From: an uncultured Algibacter sp.
GTDB taxonomy: Bacteria > Bacteroidota > Bacteroidia > Flavobacteriales > Flavobacteriaceae
Length of the DNA: 64,000 nt
Assembly (NCBI GenBank): GCA_937958265.1
Contig: CALGNX010000001.1
Coordinates: 310,001-374,000 of the forward strand
Direction: 5' to 3'
This document shows positions 20,775-29,912 of the stretch, piece after piece. Each line of letters starts with the position of its first letter. Position 1 is the stretch's first letter. Position numbers and translations under genes: made by a program. The notes under the pieces were generated by a model. The model ran no database searches. It saw only the letters and a list, made by a program, of their open reading frames with translations, and was not told the DNA's origin.

Positions 20775-21230
20775 ATGAAGAAGCTTATAATTTTATCAAC
20801 AATTTCGGTACTTTTCCTATGTTGTTCCGTAAATAAAAAACCAAAATTTGTTGGTTTAGCTAACATTCAATTACTAGAATCAACACCCCACTACGTTACC
20901 TTTATTGCCGATGCTAAATTTATAAATCCTAATATTATTGGTGGTAACTTACAAACCGACGAAATAAAGGTTTTTGTAAATGATAATGAGATGGCAAGCG
21001 TTTCTGCTGAAAAATTTGATGTTCCGGCTAAAAAAGAGTTTTCGGTACCTTTAAAAACAAAAATACCTACAGATAGTATATTCAGCAATAAAAATTTAAG
21101 TGGCTTATTAGGGAGTTTATTTAGTAATAAAGTAAAAATTCAATTTAAAGGCGATATAAAGTATAAAATTTTAGGTTACTCGCACACCTATAGCGTGGAC
21201 AAAACTGAAGATGTAAAAATAAAATTCTAA
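20775..21230 (+). CDS. LEA14-like lipoprotein
   Basis: The 151-residue protein has a lipoprotein signal (helix followed by FLCCS, Cys near residue 17) and an LEA type 2/WHy-like immunoglobulin-type beta domain, recognised by the FVGLANIQLLE start, the DAKFINPN segment and the FSVPLKTKIP strand. Such proteins are found in the envelope of many Bacteroidetes; their role is not well known. It is followed at two bases by ribD, so the two are co-transcribed. Confidence 0.75.
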   Translation: MKKLIILSTISVLFLCCSVNKKPKFVGLANIQLLESTPHYVTFIADAKFINPNIIGGNLQTDEIKVFVNDNEMASVSAEKFDVPAKKEFSVPLKTKIPTDSIFSNKNLSGLLGSLFSNKVKIQFKGDIKYKILGYSHTYSVDKTEDVKIKF

Positions 21231-21232
21231 TT

Positions 21233-22237
21233 TTGAGTATTCATAATATCTATATAAAACGTTGCCTTGAAATCGCTAAAAATGGTTTGGGTAATACCAG
21301 ACCAAATCCTATGGTTGGCAGTGTAATTGTGCATAATAATAAAATAATAGGCGAAGGTTTTACAAGCCCCTATGGGGGAAACCATGCCGAGGTAAACGCA
21401 ATACATTCTGTTTTAAACAAAACGCTTTTAAAAAACGCTACAATTTATGTAACCCTTGAGCCGTGTTCCCACTTTGGAAAAACACCGCCGTGTAGTAACT
21501 TAATTATAGCACATAAAATCCCTAATGTAGTTATTGGATGTGTTGATGAAAACGAAAAAGTTTCTGGTAGAGGTATAAAAAAACTAAGAGATTCGGGGTG
21601 CAATGTAACCGTTGGTATTTTGGAGGATGATTGTAAAAATCATCATAAAAGATTTTTTACATATCATAATAAAAAGCGTCCGTACGTAATATTAAAATGG
21701 GCAGAAACAAATAATGGCTATATAGCCCCTGCTACAAAGGAAGATAAAAAACCTGTTTGGATTACCAATTCCATCTCCAGACAAATGGTACACAAATGGC
21801 GGGCTGAAGAACAAGCTATTCTTGTTGGTACAAATACCGTTTTGGAAGACAACCCAACACTAACCACTAGAAACTGGACTGGACCTAACCCTACTCGAGT
21901 TGTAATTGATATACATAAAAAATTAGACCCAAATCTGAATATTTTTAAAAACCATGCGAAAACATTAATTATTACAAATACACAAATTGATACATCAAAA
22001 CCTTTAGCACATCAAATCTGTGATTATTTGTTTAAACAAAATATAAACTCTATTATAATTGAAGGTGGTGCTAAAACTTTACAAACCTTTATAGATGAAG
22101 ATATATGGGATGAGGCAAGGGTTTTTAAAGGACCCAACACATTCCAAACAGGTATTAAAGCTCCCGTTTTTAATGGCACACTAACTTCGAAAGACACTAT
22201 TATAACAGATACGCTTAACATATATAAAAATGATTAA
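21233..22237 (+). CDS. ribD: Riboflavin biosynthesis deaminase/reductase
   Basis: RibD carries out the deamination and then the reduction of the pyrimidine intermediate in riboflavin synthesis. The N-terminal deaminase has HAEVNA and the zinc site EPCSHFGKTPPCS. The C-terminal reductase has ILKWAETNNGYIA, VGTNTVLEDNPTLT and IEGGAKTLQTFI. The start is a TTG at 21233, giving MSIHNIYIKRCLEIAKNG, which aligns with the usual N-terminus; no ATG is in a suitable place. It overlaps the following HAD gene by eight bases. Confidence 0.94.
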   Translation: MSIHNIYIKRCLEIAKNGLGNTRPNPMVGSVIVHNNKIIGEGFTSPYGGNHAEVNAIHSVLNKTLLKNATIYVTLEPCSHFGKTPPCSNLIIAHKIPNVVIGCVDENEKVSGRGIKKLRDSGCNVTVGILEDDCKNHHKRFFTYHNKKRPYVILKWAETNNGYIAPATKEDKKPVWITNSISRQMVHKWRAEEQAILVGTNTVLEDNPTLTTRNWTGPNPTRVVIDIHKKLDPNLNIFKNHAKTLIITNTQIDTSKPLAHQICDYLFKQNINSIIIEGGAKTLQTFIDEDIWDEARVFKGPNTFQTGIKAPVFNGTLTSKDTIITDTLNIYKND

Positions 22238-22841
22238 AACAATTATATTCGATTTTGGAAACGTGTTTATTAATTTAGACATAGAAGCTGCGCACAAAAA
22301 CGCATTGAAAACCTTAAATGTAGAGTCACTTTCAAAAGAGATCCAGGGTTTTAATAGTTTTTACGAACAAGGGTTAATTTCAACAACCGAATTTATTACA
22401 TTTTATTCTGAGAATTTCCCTAAACTATCTGAAGCGGAACTTGTTAAAACATGGAACTACATGTTAAAAGATTTCCCAGAATACCGTTTGGACTTTCTAA
22501 AAAAACTTAAAGCAACCGCAAAATATAAATTAATATTATTAAGTAACACTAATGATCTTCATATAAATCACATAAAAGAAAATGTTCCTTTTTATGAAAC
22601 TTTTAAAAACTGTTTTGACGCTTTTTATCTTTCTCATGAAATAAATTTGGTGAAACCCAATTCTAATATTTTCGAATTTGTTTTAAATGAAAATAACATA
22701 ATAGCAGAGGAATGTATTTTTATAGATGATAATACTGAGAACATTAAAACTGCAAAACAATTAAAACTTAATACTTGGCATATAAACCCAGAGCATGAAG
22801 ATGTAATAAATTTATTTGAAATAAAAAAAAATCTATTTTAA
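22230..22841 (+). CDS. HAD-superfamily hydrolase (YihX-like)
   Basis: The 203-residue protein is a haloacid dehalogenase-type phosphatase. Motif I is IIFDFGNVFINLD, motif II LLSNTN, motif III the Lys in VKPNSNIFEF, and motif IV IFIDDNTENI, with a helical cap between motifs I and II. FDFGNV resembles YihX-type sugar phosphatases. The tight overlap with ribD raises the possibility that it dephosphorylates the riboflavin precursor, a step for which HAD enzymes are known in other bacteria; this is inference from position only. Confidence 0.85.
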   Translation: MIKTIIFDFGNVFINLDIEAAHKNALKTLNVESLSKEIQGFNSFYEQGLISTTEFITFYSENFPKLSEAELVKTWNYMLKDFPEYRLDFLKKLKATAKYKLILLSNTNDLHINHIKENVPFYETFKNCFDAFYLSHEINLVKPNSNIFEFVLNENNIIAEECIFIDDNTENIKTAKQLKLNTWHINPEHEDVINLFEIKKNLF

Positions 22842-22850
22842 AATACTATT

Positions 22851-23459
22851 TTGAATATACCGGATACTTACCAAACTATTACTACTATTGAAGAACCAGT
22901 TATATTTAAAGATAAAAACAGTAAATTTTTCGGCTATGCGTTCCCTGTTTTAACCGAAGACGATATTAAACTACACCTTGCTACCTTAAAAAAGAAGCAT
23001 TATGCTGCTAGGCATTGGTGTTATGCTTACCAAATAGGGACACAAACATTTACATATCGTGCTAATGATGATGGCGAACCTAGTAACTCTGCAGGCATGC
23101 CAATTTACGGCCAAATACAATCCTTTAACGTTACCAACATATTAATTGTTGTAGTGCGCTACTTTGGAGGCGTAAAATTAGGAGTAGGCGGATTAATTAA
23201 GGCTTACAGGACAACAGCTAAGATGAGTCTTGATGCAGCAAAAATTACAAAAAAAACAATTAACATAAACTTTCTTATTTCTTTTGATTATAAACACATG
23301 AACACCGTTATGCGTATAATAAAAGAAAAAGCATTGCAAATTACGCATCAAAAGCTAGAAATGGACTGCCAAATAACAATTTCGGTAAGAAAAAATGAAT
23401 CCAATTTTATTTTTGAAATTTTTAATCGACTACACGACATAAAAATCGAAAAATTCTAA
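22851..23459 (+). CDS. YigZ/IMPACT-family protein
   Basis: The 202-residue protein belongs to the UPF0029/IMPACT family. The N-terminal domain shows KFFGYAFPV, AARHWCYAYQIG, NDDGEPSNSAGMPIYGQI and VVVRYFGGVKLGVGGLI, which are the hallmark motifs; the C-terminal domain is the DUF1949 ferredoxin-like fold. Function is uncertain; the eukaryotic relative affects translation control. The start is TTG at 22851, nine bases after the HAD stop. It ends one base before the convergent thioesterase gene. Confidence 0.9.
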   Translation: MNIPDTYQTITTIEEPVIFKDKNSKFFGYAFPVLTEDDIKLHLATLKKKHYAARHWCYAYQIGTQTFTYRANDDGEPSNSAGMPIYGQIQSFNVTNILIVVVRYFGGVKLGVGGLIKAYRTTAKMSLDAAKITKKTININFLISFDYKHMNTVMRIIKEKALQITHQKLEMDCQITISVRKNESNFIFEIFNRLHDIKIEKF

Positions 23460-23460
23460 C

Positions 23461-23859
23461 TTATATCCCTATCGCATCCAATATATATTGCGGGGCTTTA
23501 ATAGGTCTTTTTGTAGCCTTATCAACAAACACTAAAACAGTGCTTGCAGTTGTTAAAACAGCCCCACTTTTATTAGTAATTTCATAATCAAATTCAATCT
23601 TAGCACTAGGTCTTTTTTTAAGTTGTGTTTTCACATTAATAAGGTCATCATAACCAATAGGTTTTTTGTAATTTACCTGTAAAGAAACCACAGGTAACAT
23701 AATACCATTTTCCTCCATAGACTTATATGAAACCCCTAACTTCCTTAACCACTCAATTCGCCCCATTTCTAGATATAGTGCGTAATTCCCATGGTAAACA
23801 ACACCCATTTGGTCAGTCTCGCCATACCTCACTCTTATTTGTATTTCATCGGTTTTCAT
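23461..23859 (-). CDS. Acyl-CoA thioesterase, YbgC/FadM type
   Basis: This 132-residue hotdog-fold protein shows RVRYGETDQMGVVYHGNYALYLE, with the catalytic Asp in ETDQMG and the following His characteristic of 4-hydroxybenzoyl-CoA thioesterase-type enzymes. The likely activity is hydrolysis of short or medium acyl-CoA. It is divergent from dnaA, with 187 bases between them, an arrangement common in flavobacteria. Confidence 0.88.
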   Translation of the reverse strand: MKTDEIQIRVRYGETDQMGVVYHGNYALYLEMGRIEWLRKLGVSYKSMEENGIMLPVVSLQVNYKKPIGYDDLINVKTQLKKRPSAKIEFDYEITNKSGAVLTTASTVLVFVDKATKRPIKAPQYILDAIGI

Positions 23860-24046
23860 AAGCTTTACTAATTCGTTTTTTGTAATTTAAAATGATGGCT
23901 CAACATGGGGAAAAAATTTCATATATTCAATAGTAAATGATTTTTTTTTTAAGAATTTTGTCCACATATTTGCCCCTCCTTAAAACGGCATAGAGGTTAT
24001 TTAAATCTCTACAGAATAAATAACAATAATACTACAAATTATAAAC

Positions 24047-25474
24047 ATGAATGTAACTGCGGAATCGGTCTGGAACAACTGTCTTAATTTTATAAAGGAT
24101 AACATACAGCCTCAAGCCTATAAAACTTGGTTTGAACCTATAAAAGCAGTAAAGCTTACTGAAACGGCTTTAAGTGTTCAAGTACCAAGCAAGTTTTTTT
24201 ATGAATGGCTAGAAGAGCATTATGTTAAAATCCTTAAGGTGTCCCTTACTAAAGAGTTAGGAGAAACTGCCAAGCTAGTTTACATTATAAAAATGGAAAA
24301 CACATATGGCAATAAACAACCATTTACAGAAAAAATACCTAGCTCAAACAGAGGCTCTTTAAAATCACAAAATGTTGATATTCCATTAAAAAATAAAAGC
24401 CCGGAATTACGTAACCCATTTGTAATCCCTGGTATTAGAAATGTAAAAATTGAATCTCAGTTAAATCCAAATTACAATTTCGAGAATTTCCTAGAGGGCG
24501 ATTCTAACAGGCTAGCACGTAGTGCTGGTTTAGCAGTTGCAAATAAACCTGGTGGCACATCATTTAATCCCTTATTAATATTTGGAGGTGTTGGTTTAGG
24601 AAAAACACACTTAGCACACGGTATTGGTGTTGATATTAAAGATAAATATCCAGAAAAAACAGTTTTATATATTTCTGCAGAAAAATTTACTCAGCAGTAT
24701 ATAGATGCGGTTAAAAAAAATAATAGAAATGATTTTATTCATTTTTATCAAATTATCGATGTTTTAATTATTGATGATGTTCAGTTCCTATCTGGTAAAA
24801 CAGGAACTCAAGATGTATTTTTTCATATTTTTAATCACTTACATCAAAATGGCAAACAGGTTATATTAACAAGTGATAAAGCACCGGTTGATATGCAAGA
24901 TATTGAACAGCGCTTATTATCTCGTTTTAAATGGGGTTTATCAGCAGAGTTACAAAAACCAGCTTTTGAAACTCGTGTTTCAATTTTAAAAAACAAATTA
25001 TATCGCGATGGTGTTGAAATGCCAGAAGATATAATTGAGTATGTTGCTAAAAACATTAAATCTAACGTAAGAGAGCTTGAAGGTGCAGTAATTTCATTAA
25101 TCGCACAATCATCCTTTAATAAAAAAGATATTACAGTAGATTTGGCACGATCTGTAGTAGAGAAGTTTGTTAAATATACAAAACGCGAAGTATCCATAGA
25201 TTACATACAAAAGGTAGTTTCAGATTATTTTCAAATGGATGTTGATACACTTCAATCTAAAACAAGAAAACGCCATATTGTACAGGCACGTCAATTAGCT
25301 ATGTTTTTTGCGAAAAAATTCACAAAAGCATCATTAGCTAGTATTGGTTCTCAAATTGGTAAACGAGATCATGCCACTGTACTTCATGCTTGCAAAACAG
25401 TAGATAATTTAACTTCAACAGATAAACAATTTAGAAAATATGTTGAAGATATTAGTAAAAAACTAGCTATTTAA
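24047..25474 (+). CDS. dnaA: Chromosomal replication initiator DnaA
   Basis: DnaA opens the replication origin. The 475-residue protein has an N-terminal helicase-interacting domain (AESVWNNCLNFIKD), a short linker, the AAA+ domain with Walker A GGVGLGKTHLAHG and Walker B LIIDDVQFL, sensor motifs around RLLSRFKWG, and the C-terminal DnaA-box-binding domain with GKRDHATVLHACKTV. All parts are complete. The upstream intergenic region has one near-match DnaA box (TTGTCCACA, 23958-23966) but no cluster, so this locus is not shown to be the origin. Confidence 0.97.
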   Translation: MNVTAESVWNNCLNFIKDNIQPQAYKTWFEPIKAVKLTETALSVQVPSKFFYEWLEEHYVKILKVSLTKELGETAKLVYIIKMENTYGNKQPFTEKIPSSNRGSLKSQNVDIPLKNKSPELRNPFVIPGIRNVKIESQLNPNYNFENFLEGDSNRLARSAGLAVANKPGGTSFNPLLIFGGVGLGKTHLAHGIGVDIKDKYPEKTVLYISAEKFTQQYIDAVKKNNRNDFIHFYQIIDVLIIDDVQFLSGKTGTQDVFFHIFNHLHQNGKQVILTSDKAPVDMQDIEQRLLSRFKWGLSAELQKPAFETRVSILKNKLYRDGVEMPEDIIEYVAKNIKSNVRELEGAVISLIAQSSFNKKDITVDLARSVVEKFVKYTKREVSIDYIQKVVSDYFQMDVDTLQSKTRKRHIVQARQLAMFFAKKFTKASLASIGSQIGKRDHATVLHACKTVDNLTSTDKQFRKYVEDISKKLAI

Positions 25475-25950
25475 GATAGTTATATATCGTATTATTAAAA
25501 TTTTGGTGTTCTAATCGCGAACCATATTTATAATACAAACATGGTTATTGGTATTTTAAAGCTTTAACTTTTTAATAAAACTTTAAATTTATTTTAAACA
25601 CTGCCTTTATGTAAAAAAGCAGTGTTTAAAATAAATTACACTTCGTAAACACAACAATACAACTCGGCATACTTATTTAGAGCCTAAAAGGTACATTGGT
25701 TTAATATTAGTATTTTTAATACAATATAAATTATATTTAAATCTAATTTCGAGTAAGCTATAAAAACACTAAAGGCATAAAAAATATATTGCCAAAATAA
25801 AATTGTTTTTACCAGGCTAATAAAAGTACAATAGCAAAATCATTACACCTTAAAAGAGCTAGTTAAGCCTAATTAAAAATTATATTTTTTAATAGTTAAA
25901 CAAACCTTTAAAAAAGCGCTAATTTTAAATTAAAAATAAAACTAAATTAA
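25475..25950. other. Gap after dnaA with a long hairpin
   Basis: The 476 bases hold no recognisable gene. A perfect 19-bp inverted repeat (25586-25604 with 25619-25637, loop of 14) is the only clear structure. In many flavobacteria, as I recall, a low-molecular-weight protein tyrosine phosphatase gene occupies this place; no remnant of one can be seen here. Confidence 0.5.
25586..25637. terminator. Perfect 19-bp hairpin, possible dnaA terminator
   Basis: The arms read AATTTATTTTAAACACTGC and its complement around a 14-base loop. It is AT-rich at the base with a CACTGC/GCAGTG top and no clean T run after it, so it is an atypical, possibly bidirectional terminator about 110 bases after the dnaA stop. 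Confidence 0.5.
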
Positions 25951-26664
25951 ATGGACACAATTGGCAAGCTATTTCTTATTCCAACAACACTAGGAAACAA
26001 TAATCCTCTAGAGGTATTACCTGTTACTGTTAAGGAGACTATTGATAAAATAAACACATTTATTGTTGAAAATGATAAAACAGCAAGACGCTTTATTAAA
26101 CGAATAAGTCCAGAAAAATCACAGCCTGATTTAAAAATGTTTCATTTAAATAAATTTACAGATGAGGCTGAATTACCCTCATTTTTAAATGCTTGTTTAC
26201 AAGGCGAAAATATTGGTTTATTATCTGAAGCTGGTTGCCCAGGTGTAGCAGATCCTGGAGCCGATATTGTTAAAATAGCACATGAAAAAAATATAAAAGT
26301 AGTGCCATTAGTTGGCCCATCTTCTATTTTGTTAGCATTAATGAGTTCTGGTATGAATGGACAGAGTTTTAGCTTTAATGGCTACTTACCAATAGATAAA
26401 AATGAACGTAAAAATGAAATTAAACGATTAGAACGCTTATCTTTTGAACACAACCAATCTCAAATATTTATTGAAACACCTTACCGGAATAATAAGATGT
26501 TAGAAAATTTAGCTAACGTTTTAGAAAACAATACTGATGTTTGTGTTGCTTGTGATATTACATTAAACACAGAATTTATTAAAACACAATCTGCCAGCGC
26601 CTGGAAAAAAAATAAAATAGATTTACATAAGAGACCTACTATATTTATTATTCATAAAAGTTAA
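25951..26664 (+). CDS. SAM-dependent methyltransferase, RsmI/tetrapyrrole-methylase family
   Basis: The 237-residue protein has the two-domain tetrapyrrole methylase fold. Visible motifs are GKLFLIPTTLGNN, GLLSEAGCPGVADPGADIV and VPLVGPSSILLALMSSG, which match the RsmI family that 2'-O-methylates C1402 of 16S rRNA. It is shorter than E. coli RsmI and belongs to the variant usual in Bacteroidetes, so the exact target is inferred. It converges with the next gene with a four-base overlap of stop codons. Confidence 0.88.
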   Translation: MDTIGKLFLIPTTLGNNNPLEVLPVTVKETIDKINTFIVENDKTARRFIKRISPEKSQPDLKMFHLNKFTDEAELPSFLNACLQGENIGLLSEAGCPGVADPGADIVKIAHEKNIKVVPLVGPSSILLALMSSGMNGQSFSFNGYLPIDKNERKNEIKRLERLSFEHNQSQIFIETPYRNNKMLENLANVLENNTDVCVACDITLNTEFIKTQSASAWKKNKIDLHKRPTIFIIHKS

Positions 26665-27320
26665 ATAGCCTTTGCCTTTTTATTAGCCTTAACAAAAGAA
26701 GTATCATATCCAGAAAAACGTTTCATATAATTATGTACTGTAGTACCATATCCATCGGCAAAATTATCTAAACCATAACTTCTTAAATACTTCTTTACGT
26801 TACCGGGACCCGCTAAATGCGCGGCAGCTATAATGCCAGATTCTGTAATTATTATACCATTAATACGCTTACCAACAAAATTCTTTATATCGCGTCTTAA
26901 AATCCATTTGTTACGAGCTGAGTTCGCTATAAAAGCTTTTTCTTGTAATCTTGGATTTTTTAAAAACTTAGTAGGGTTGTGTATTCCAATAAGTTTTAAA
27001 GTCTCTGAGCCAAACTGATATTTACCTAAATACCCATAAGTATTAACCGAACTGTAATTTCCCCCAGACTCTTTAAAAGCTAAAGCTTCTTTAAAGCCTA
27101 CAAAAGATTTACCTAATTGTAATGAAAATTCTAAGTCTGAATCATTCAATTCAGATGCATTTTTATTTACAGGAGCACTATTTCGTACTGTGTAATTTAA
27201 ATTTAAGCCCTCTGTAGAATACCTACCTAAGCTAGCTGTCTCATTAGATTGTAACGACACATACAATAGAACTAATATTGTAAGCGTAATAGTTACGTAT
27301 CTTCCAATATTCCTTTTCAT
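26661..27320 (-). CDS. Membrane-anchored lysozyme-like protein
   Basis: The 219-residue protein has an N-terminal membrane helix (about 8-24) and a periplasmic domain with FKEALAFKESGGNYSSVNTYGYLGKYQFG, a lysozyme/transglycosylase-like fold in which a Glu of FKESGG would be catalytic. SGIIAAAHLAGPGNVKKYL also fits a peptidoglycan-lytic enzyme. In flavobacteria such genes are often labelled peptidoglycan-binding proteins. Catalysis is inferred from the motifs; no separate wall-binding domain is seen. Confidence 0.7.
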   Translation of the reverse strand: MKRNIGRYVTITLTILVLLYVSLQSNETASLGRYSTEGLNLNYTVRNSAPVNKNASELNDSDLEFSLQLGKSFVGFKEALAFKESGGNYSSVNTYGYLGKYQFGSETLKLIGIHNPTKFLKNPRLQEKAFIANSARNKWILRRDIKNFVGKRINGIIITESGIIAAAHLAGPGNVKKYLRSYGLDNFADGYGTTVHNYMKRFSGYDTSFVKANKKAKAI

Positions 27321-27432
27321 GATTAAAAAATTTTTTCAGTATATCATTATAATTCAATACACTTTGAAATTTGAGAGCGCAAAAGTACTATTTTTAATAG
27401 TACCGTCAACATAAATCGACTATGTGTTTATT

Positions 27433-28344
27433 TTAAAGGTAGAATAGATGAAACACACCTCTTTTACGGCTAACTTCCAAAGTAGGAAGTGGCACTTTAA
27501 CCATGTTAAACAACTGAAAAAGAGATTTTAATAATTTTGAATTTGTTTTTATAGCATTTAAATTAAGATCTAAACTTATGTAATATTGCCTATATCGCCT
27601 ATCTTTTAATAATGATATATCGCCTACTTTGCTAATACCAGATAACATACCCTCTCCCCCATAACCTACTGCCACATTTAACCATTTAGGTATTTTACTT
27701 TTATTAAAAAACGAATATAAATTAGCGCTAAGCCAATACGTTTGGCCGTTATAATCTTTTAAAAGCTGCTCTAGTAAATTATGCCCTAATTTATCTGGCC
27801 GAAGCTTTGCGTATGGCGTTTGATGAAATGAATATTTTAAAGCCATACGCTGTTCGTTCCATAATAGTTCTTGACCAATATATAAAGATGTTCCTGCTCC
27901 ATTAGCTAAAATATCGCCCCATGAAAAGCCCCATGCTTTGGAGTAACCATCTAGAACTTCCACAGCAGATAAAAACGCAAAACCTAAAGTTGCACCATAT
28001 ACTAGTTGGTCTTGTTTATTCACACCGCTCCAATTTAAAAGGCGTACACCTTGTTCACCTAATTGATAAGCTGTAAAAGCATGACCAAGTTTGTCCATTT
28101 GAAACCACTCACCGTTATCGTTTATTGTTTGAAATTTTGAACGCTTAAAGTCTGCATACCAAAGTTGATTTAACCCAACCAACGTGGTAACCCCAATTGA
28201 AGCCTCTGAGATAACAACTAAATTACGCCTTGGCTTATTTAATGTATCACTAGCTGTTAAAAATTGATTAAATTTAGATTGTGAAAATCCAGTTGCACAG
28301 CATAAAACAAAAACCAGGATATGCTTTGTTAATGTATAAAGCAC
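27433..28344 (-). CDS. DUF2279 family outer envelope protein
   Basis: The 303-residue protein starts with a signal peptide (about 1-21, ending GFSQS) and contains the DUF2279 pattern (DKLGHAFTAYQLGEQG, GFAFLSAVEVLDG, WGFSWGDILANGAG). It is likely an envelope protein; its role is not known. The start is GTG, overlapping the mltG stop by one base (TAGTG), which implies translational coupling. It closes the dapF-GNAT-mltG-DUF2279 operon. Confidence 0.82.
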   Translation of the reverse strand: MLYTLTKHILVFVLCCATGFSQSKFNQFLTASDTLNKPRRNLVVISEASIGVTTLVGLNQLWYADFKRSKFQTINDNGEWFQMDKLGHAFTAYQLGEQGVRLLNWSGVNKQDQLVYGATLGFAFLSAVEVLDGYSKAWGFSWGDILANGAGTSLYIGQELLWNEQRMALKYSFHQTPYAKLRPDKLGHNLLEQLLKDYNGQTYWLSANLYSFFNKSKIPKWLNVAVGYGGEGMLSGISKVGDISLLKDRRYRQYYISLDLNLNAIKTNSKLLKSLFQLFNMVKVPLPTLEVSRKRGVFHLFYL

Positions 28345-29387
28345 TATTTATTTATACCTTGAGATGATAAATAGCGATGGTATTCTCTAGCATTTTTATT
28401 ATGTTGGGAAAGTGTTTTAGCAAATTTATGAAAGCCAATACGTTTGGCATCGGCAGCGAAAAATATATAGTTATGGTTTTCAAAATTGAGAACAGCTTTA
28501 ATTGCAGAAATATCTGGCATAGCAATTAATCCTGGTGGCAAACCTCTATTTTTGTATGTATTATAAGGTGAAACGATATCTTTATGAATGTTTAATACTC
28601 TTTTTATAATCGTATTTTTATATTTTGGAAGTTGGTATGCGGCAAATTTTAAAGTTGGATCTGCTTGCAATGGCATCCCTATTCGTAAACGATTCATATA
28701 AACACCTGCTATTCTTGGTTGTTCTGCTGCTTGTTTTGATTCCTCATAAACAATAGATGCTAAAGTAATAACTTCTTCTGGTGTTAAACCTGCGGCCTGC
28801 GCTTTACTAACACGATCGTCTGTCCAAAAACGGTTATACTCTTTTAACATTTTATCTCTGAAGGTTTCTGCAGACGAATTCCAAAACAGCTCGTAACTAT
28901 TAGGTAAGTACATGCCAAGAGCTGTGTTGTTTTTAAAATTATTTTTATTTAAAAAAACGCTATCTCTCATAGCTTTTAAAAGTGACAGACTATCGGCTTC
29001 AATATCTCTTGAAACACGACCAGCTAATTTCTCCAAAGTATTTTGGTTATTAAACGATACTTTTATAGGTAAGTTTTTACTTCTTATTGAGTTTATTATA
29101 TCGTTATTAGTCATATCTTTTCTAATTTCAAAACGTCCTGCTTTAATATTAGTTGTATATTTTTTTTGCTCTGCCAAATCATCAAAAGATTCTATATTTT
29201 TAAGTAAAGGTTCCAACTGCTCCCTAACCACTTTATAGTTGGCATGGGTTGGCACAAAAATATAAGCAGCTTCATTATTAAATGCTGTATTTGGCTTAAG
29301 CATAGCATTGTAAACAAAATTTGCAAAAAAGGCTGCTACTACAAGACCTATAATTAAAATGGCTAAGAGTATTTTTTTTATATACAT
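28344..29387 (-). CDS. mltG: Endolytic murein transglycosylase
   Basis: MltG cleaves nascent glycan strands in the periplasm and is thought to set their length. The 347-residue protein has one N-terminal membrane helix (about 5-27), a LysM-like subdomain, and the YceG catalytic domain with LASIVYEESKQAAEQPRIAGVYMNRL (catalytic Glu), LQADPTLKFA and NTYKNRGLPPGLI. It begins directly after the GNAT gene with no gap. Confidence 0.94.
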   Translation of the reverse strand: MYIKKILLAILIIGLVVAAFFANFVYNAMLKPNTAFNNEAAYIFVPTHANYKVVREQLEPLLKNIESFDDLAEQKKYTTNIKAGRFEIRKDMTNNDIINSIRSKNLPIKVSFNNQNTLEKLAGRVSRDIEADSLSLLKAMRDSVFLNKNNFKNNTALGMYLPNSYELFWNSSAETFRDKMLKEYNRFWTDDRVSKAQAAGLTPEEVITLASIVYEESKQAAEQPRIAGVYMNRLRIGMPLQADPTLKFAAYQLPKYKNTIIKRVLNIHKDIVSPYNTYKNRGLPPGLIAMPDISAIKAVLNFENHNYIFFAADAKRIGFHKFAKTLSQHNKNAREYHRYLSSQGINK

Positions 29388-29912
29388 TTAATTTTTTATT
29401 AGCTGATATATGTATTCATTTTTATAAGAACCGTTTACATAGTTCCAATCTTTTTTTAATCCAACTTCTTTAAACCCTAGTTTGGAAAACAATTTGATAC
29501 TCGCCAAATTCTCTTCGGAAATATTGCAATACAACTGGTGTAGTCCTAAATGCTTAAAGCTATAATTAACCAATAATTTTAAGGCCTCTTCTCCGTAACC
29601 TTTCAATCTGTCGTCTATATTATTTACAAGTATGCCAATACCCGCTCTTTTATTTTTAAAATCAAAATCAAACAAATCAATTAAACCTAATGTAACATCG
29701 CTATAATTTGCTATTACAAGGCGTAATTGCTTAACTTCAAAAATATCTTGATGCGCATTTTCTAAATATTGCTTTATTAAAAACCTAGAATAGGGTGTTT
29801 GTGTATTACTTATTTCCCAAATAGACTCATCATTCTCAATAGTATAAATAAAGTCTAAATCTTCGGGCTCCAAGGCTCTTAAAAATATTTTTTGACCTTT
29901 TAGCGTAATCAT
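29388..29912 (-). CDS. GNAT-family N-acetyltransferase
   Basis: The 174-residue protein has the RimJ/RimL-type acetyltransferase pattern: KIFLRALEPEDLDFIYTIEND at the start, GIGILVNN and GYGEEALKLLVNYSF for the acetyl-CoA binding loop, and LHQLYCNISEENLASIKLFSKLGF. The substrate could be a protein N-terminus, a small molecule or an amino group on a sugar. It overlaps dapF by four bases (ATGA). Confidence 0.87.
   Translation of the reverse strand: MITLKGQKIFLRALEPEDLDFIYTIENDESIWEISNTQTPYSRFLIKQYLENAHQDIFEVKQLRLVIANYSDVTLGLIDLFDFDFKNKRAGIGILVNNIDDRLKGYGEEALKLLVNYSFKHLGLHQLYCNISEENLASIKLFSKLGFKEVGLKKDWNYVNGSYKNEYIYQLIKN

Noticed and set aside
23958-23966. Near-match DnaA box upstream of dnaA
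   Set aside because: A single site with one mismatch; no cluster of boxes or AT-rich unwinding repeats, so not evidence of an origin.
25475-25950. Decayed tyrosine phosphatase gene after dnaA
   Set aside because: No recognisable motif of that family in any frame; the absence may simply reflect different gene order.
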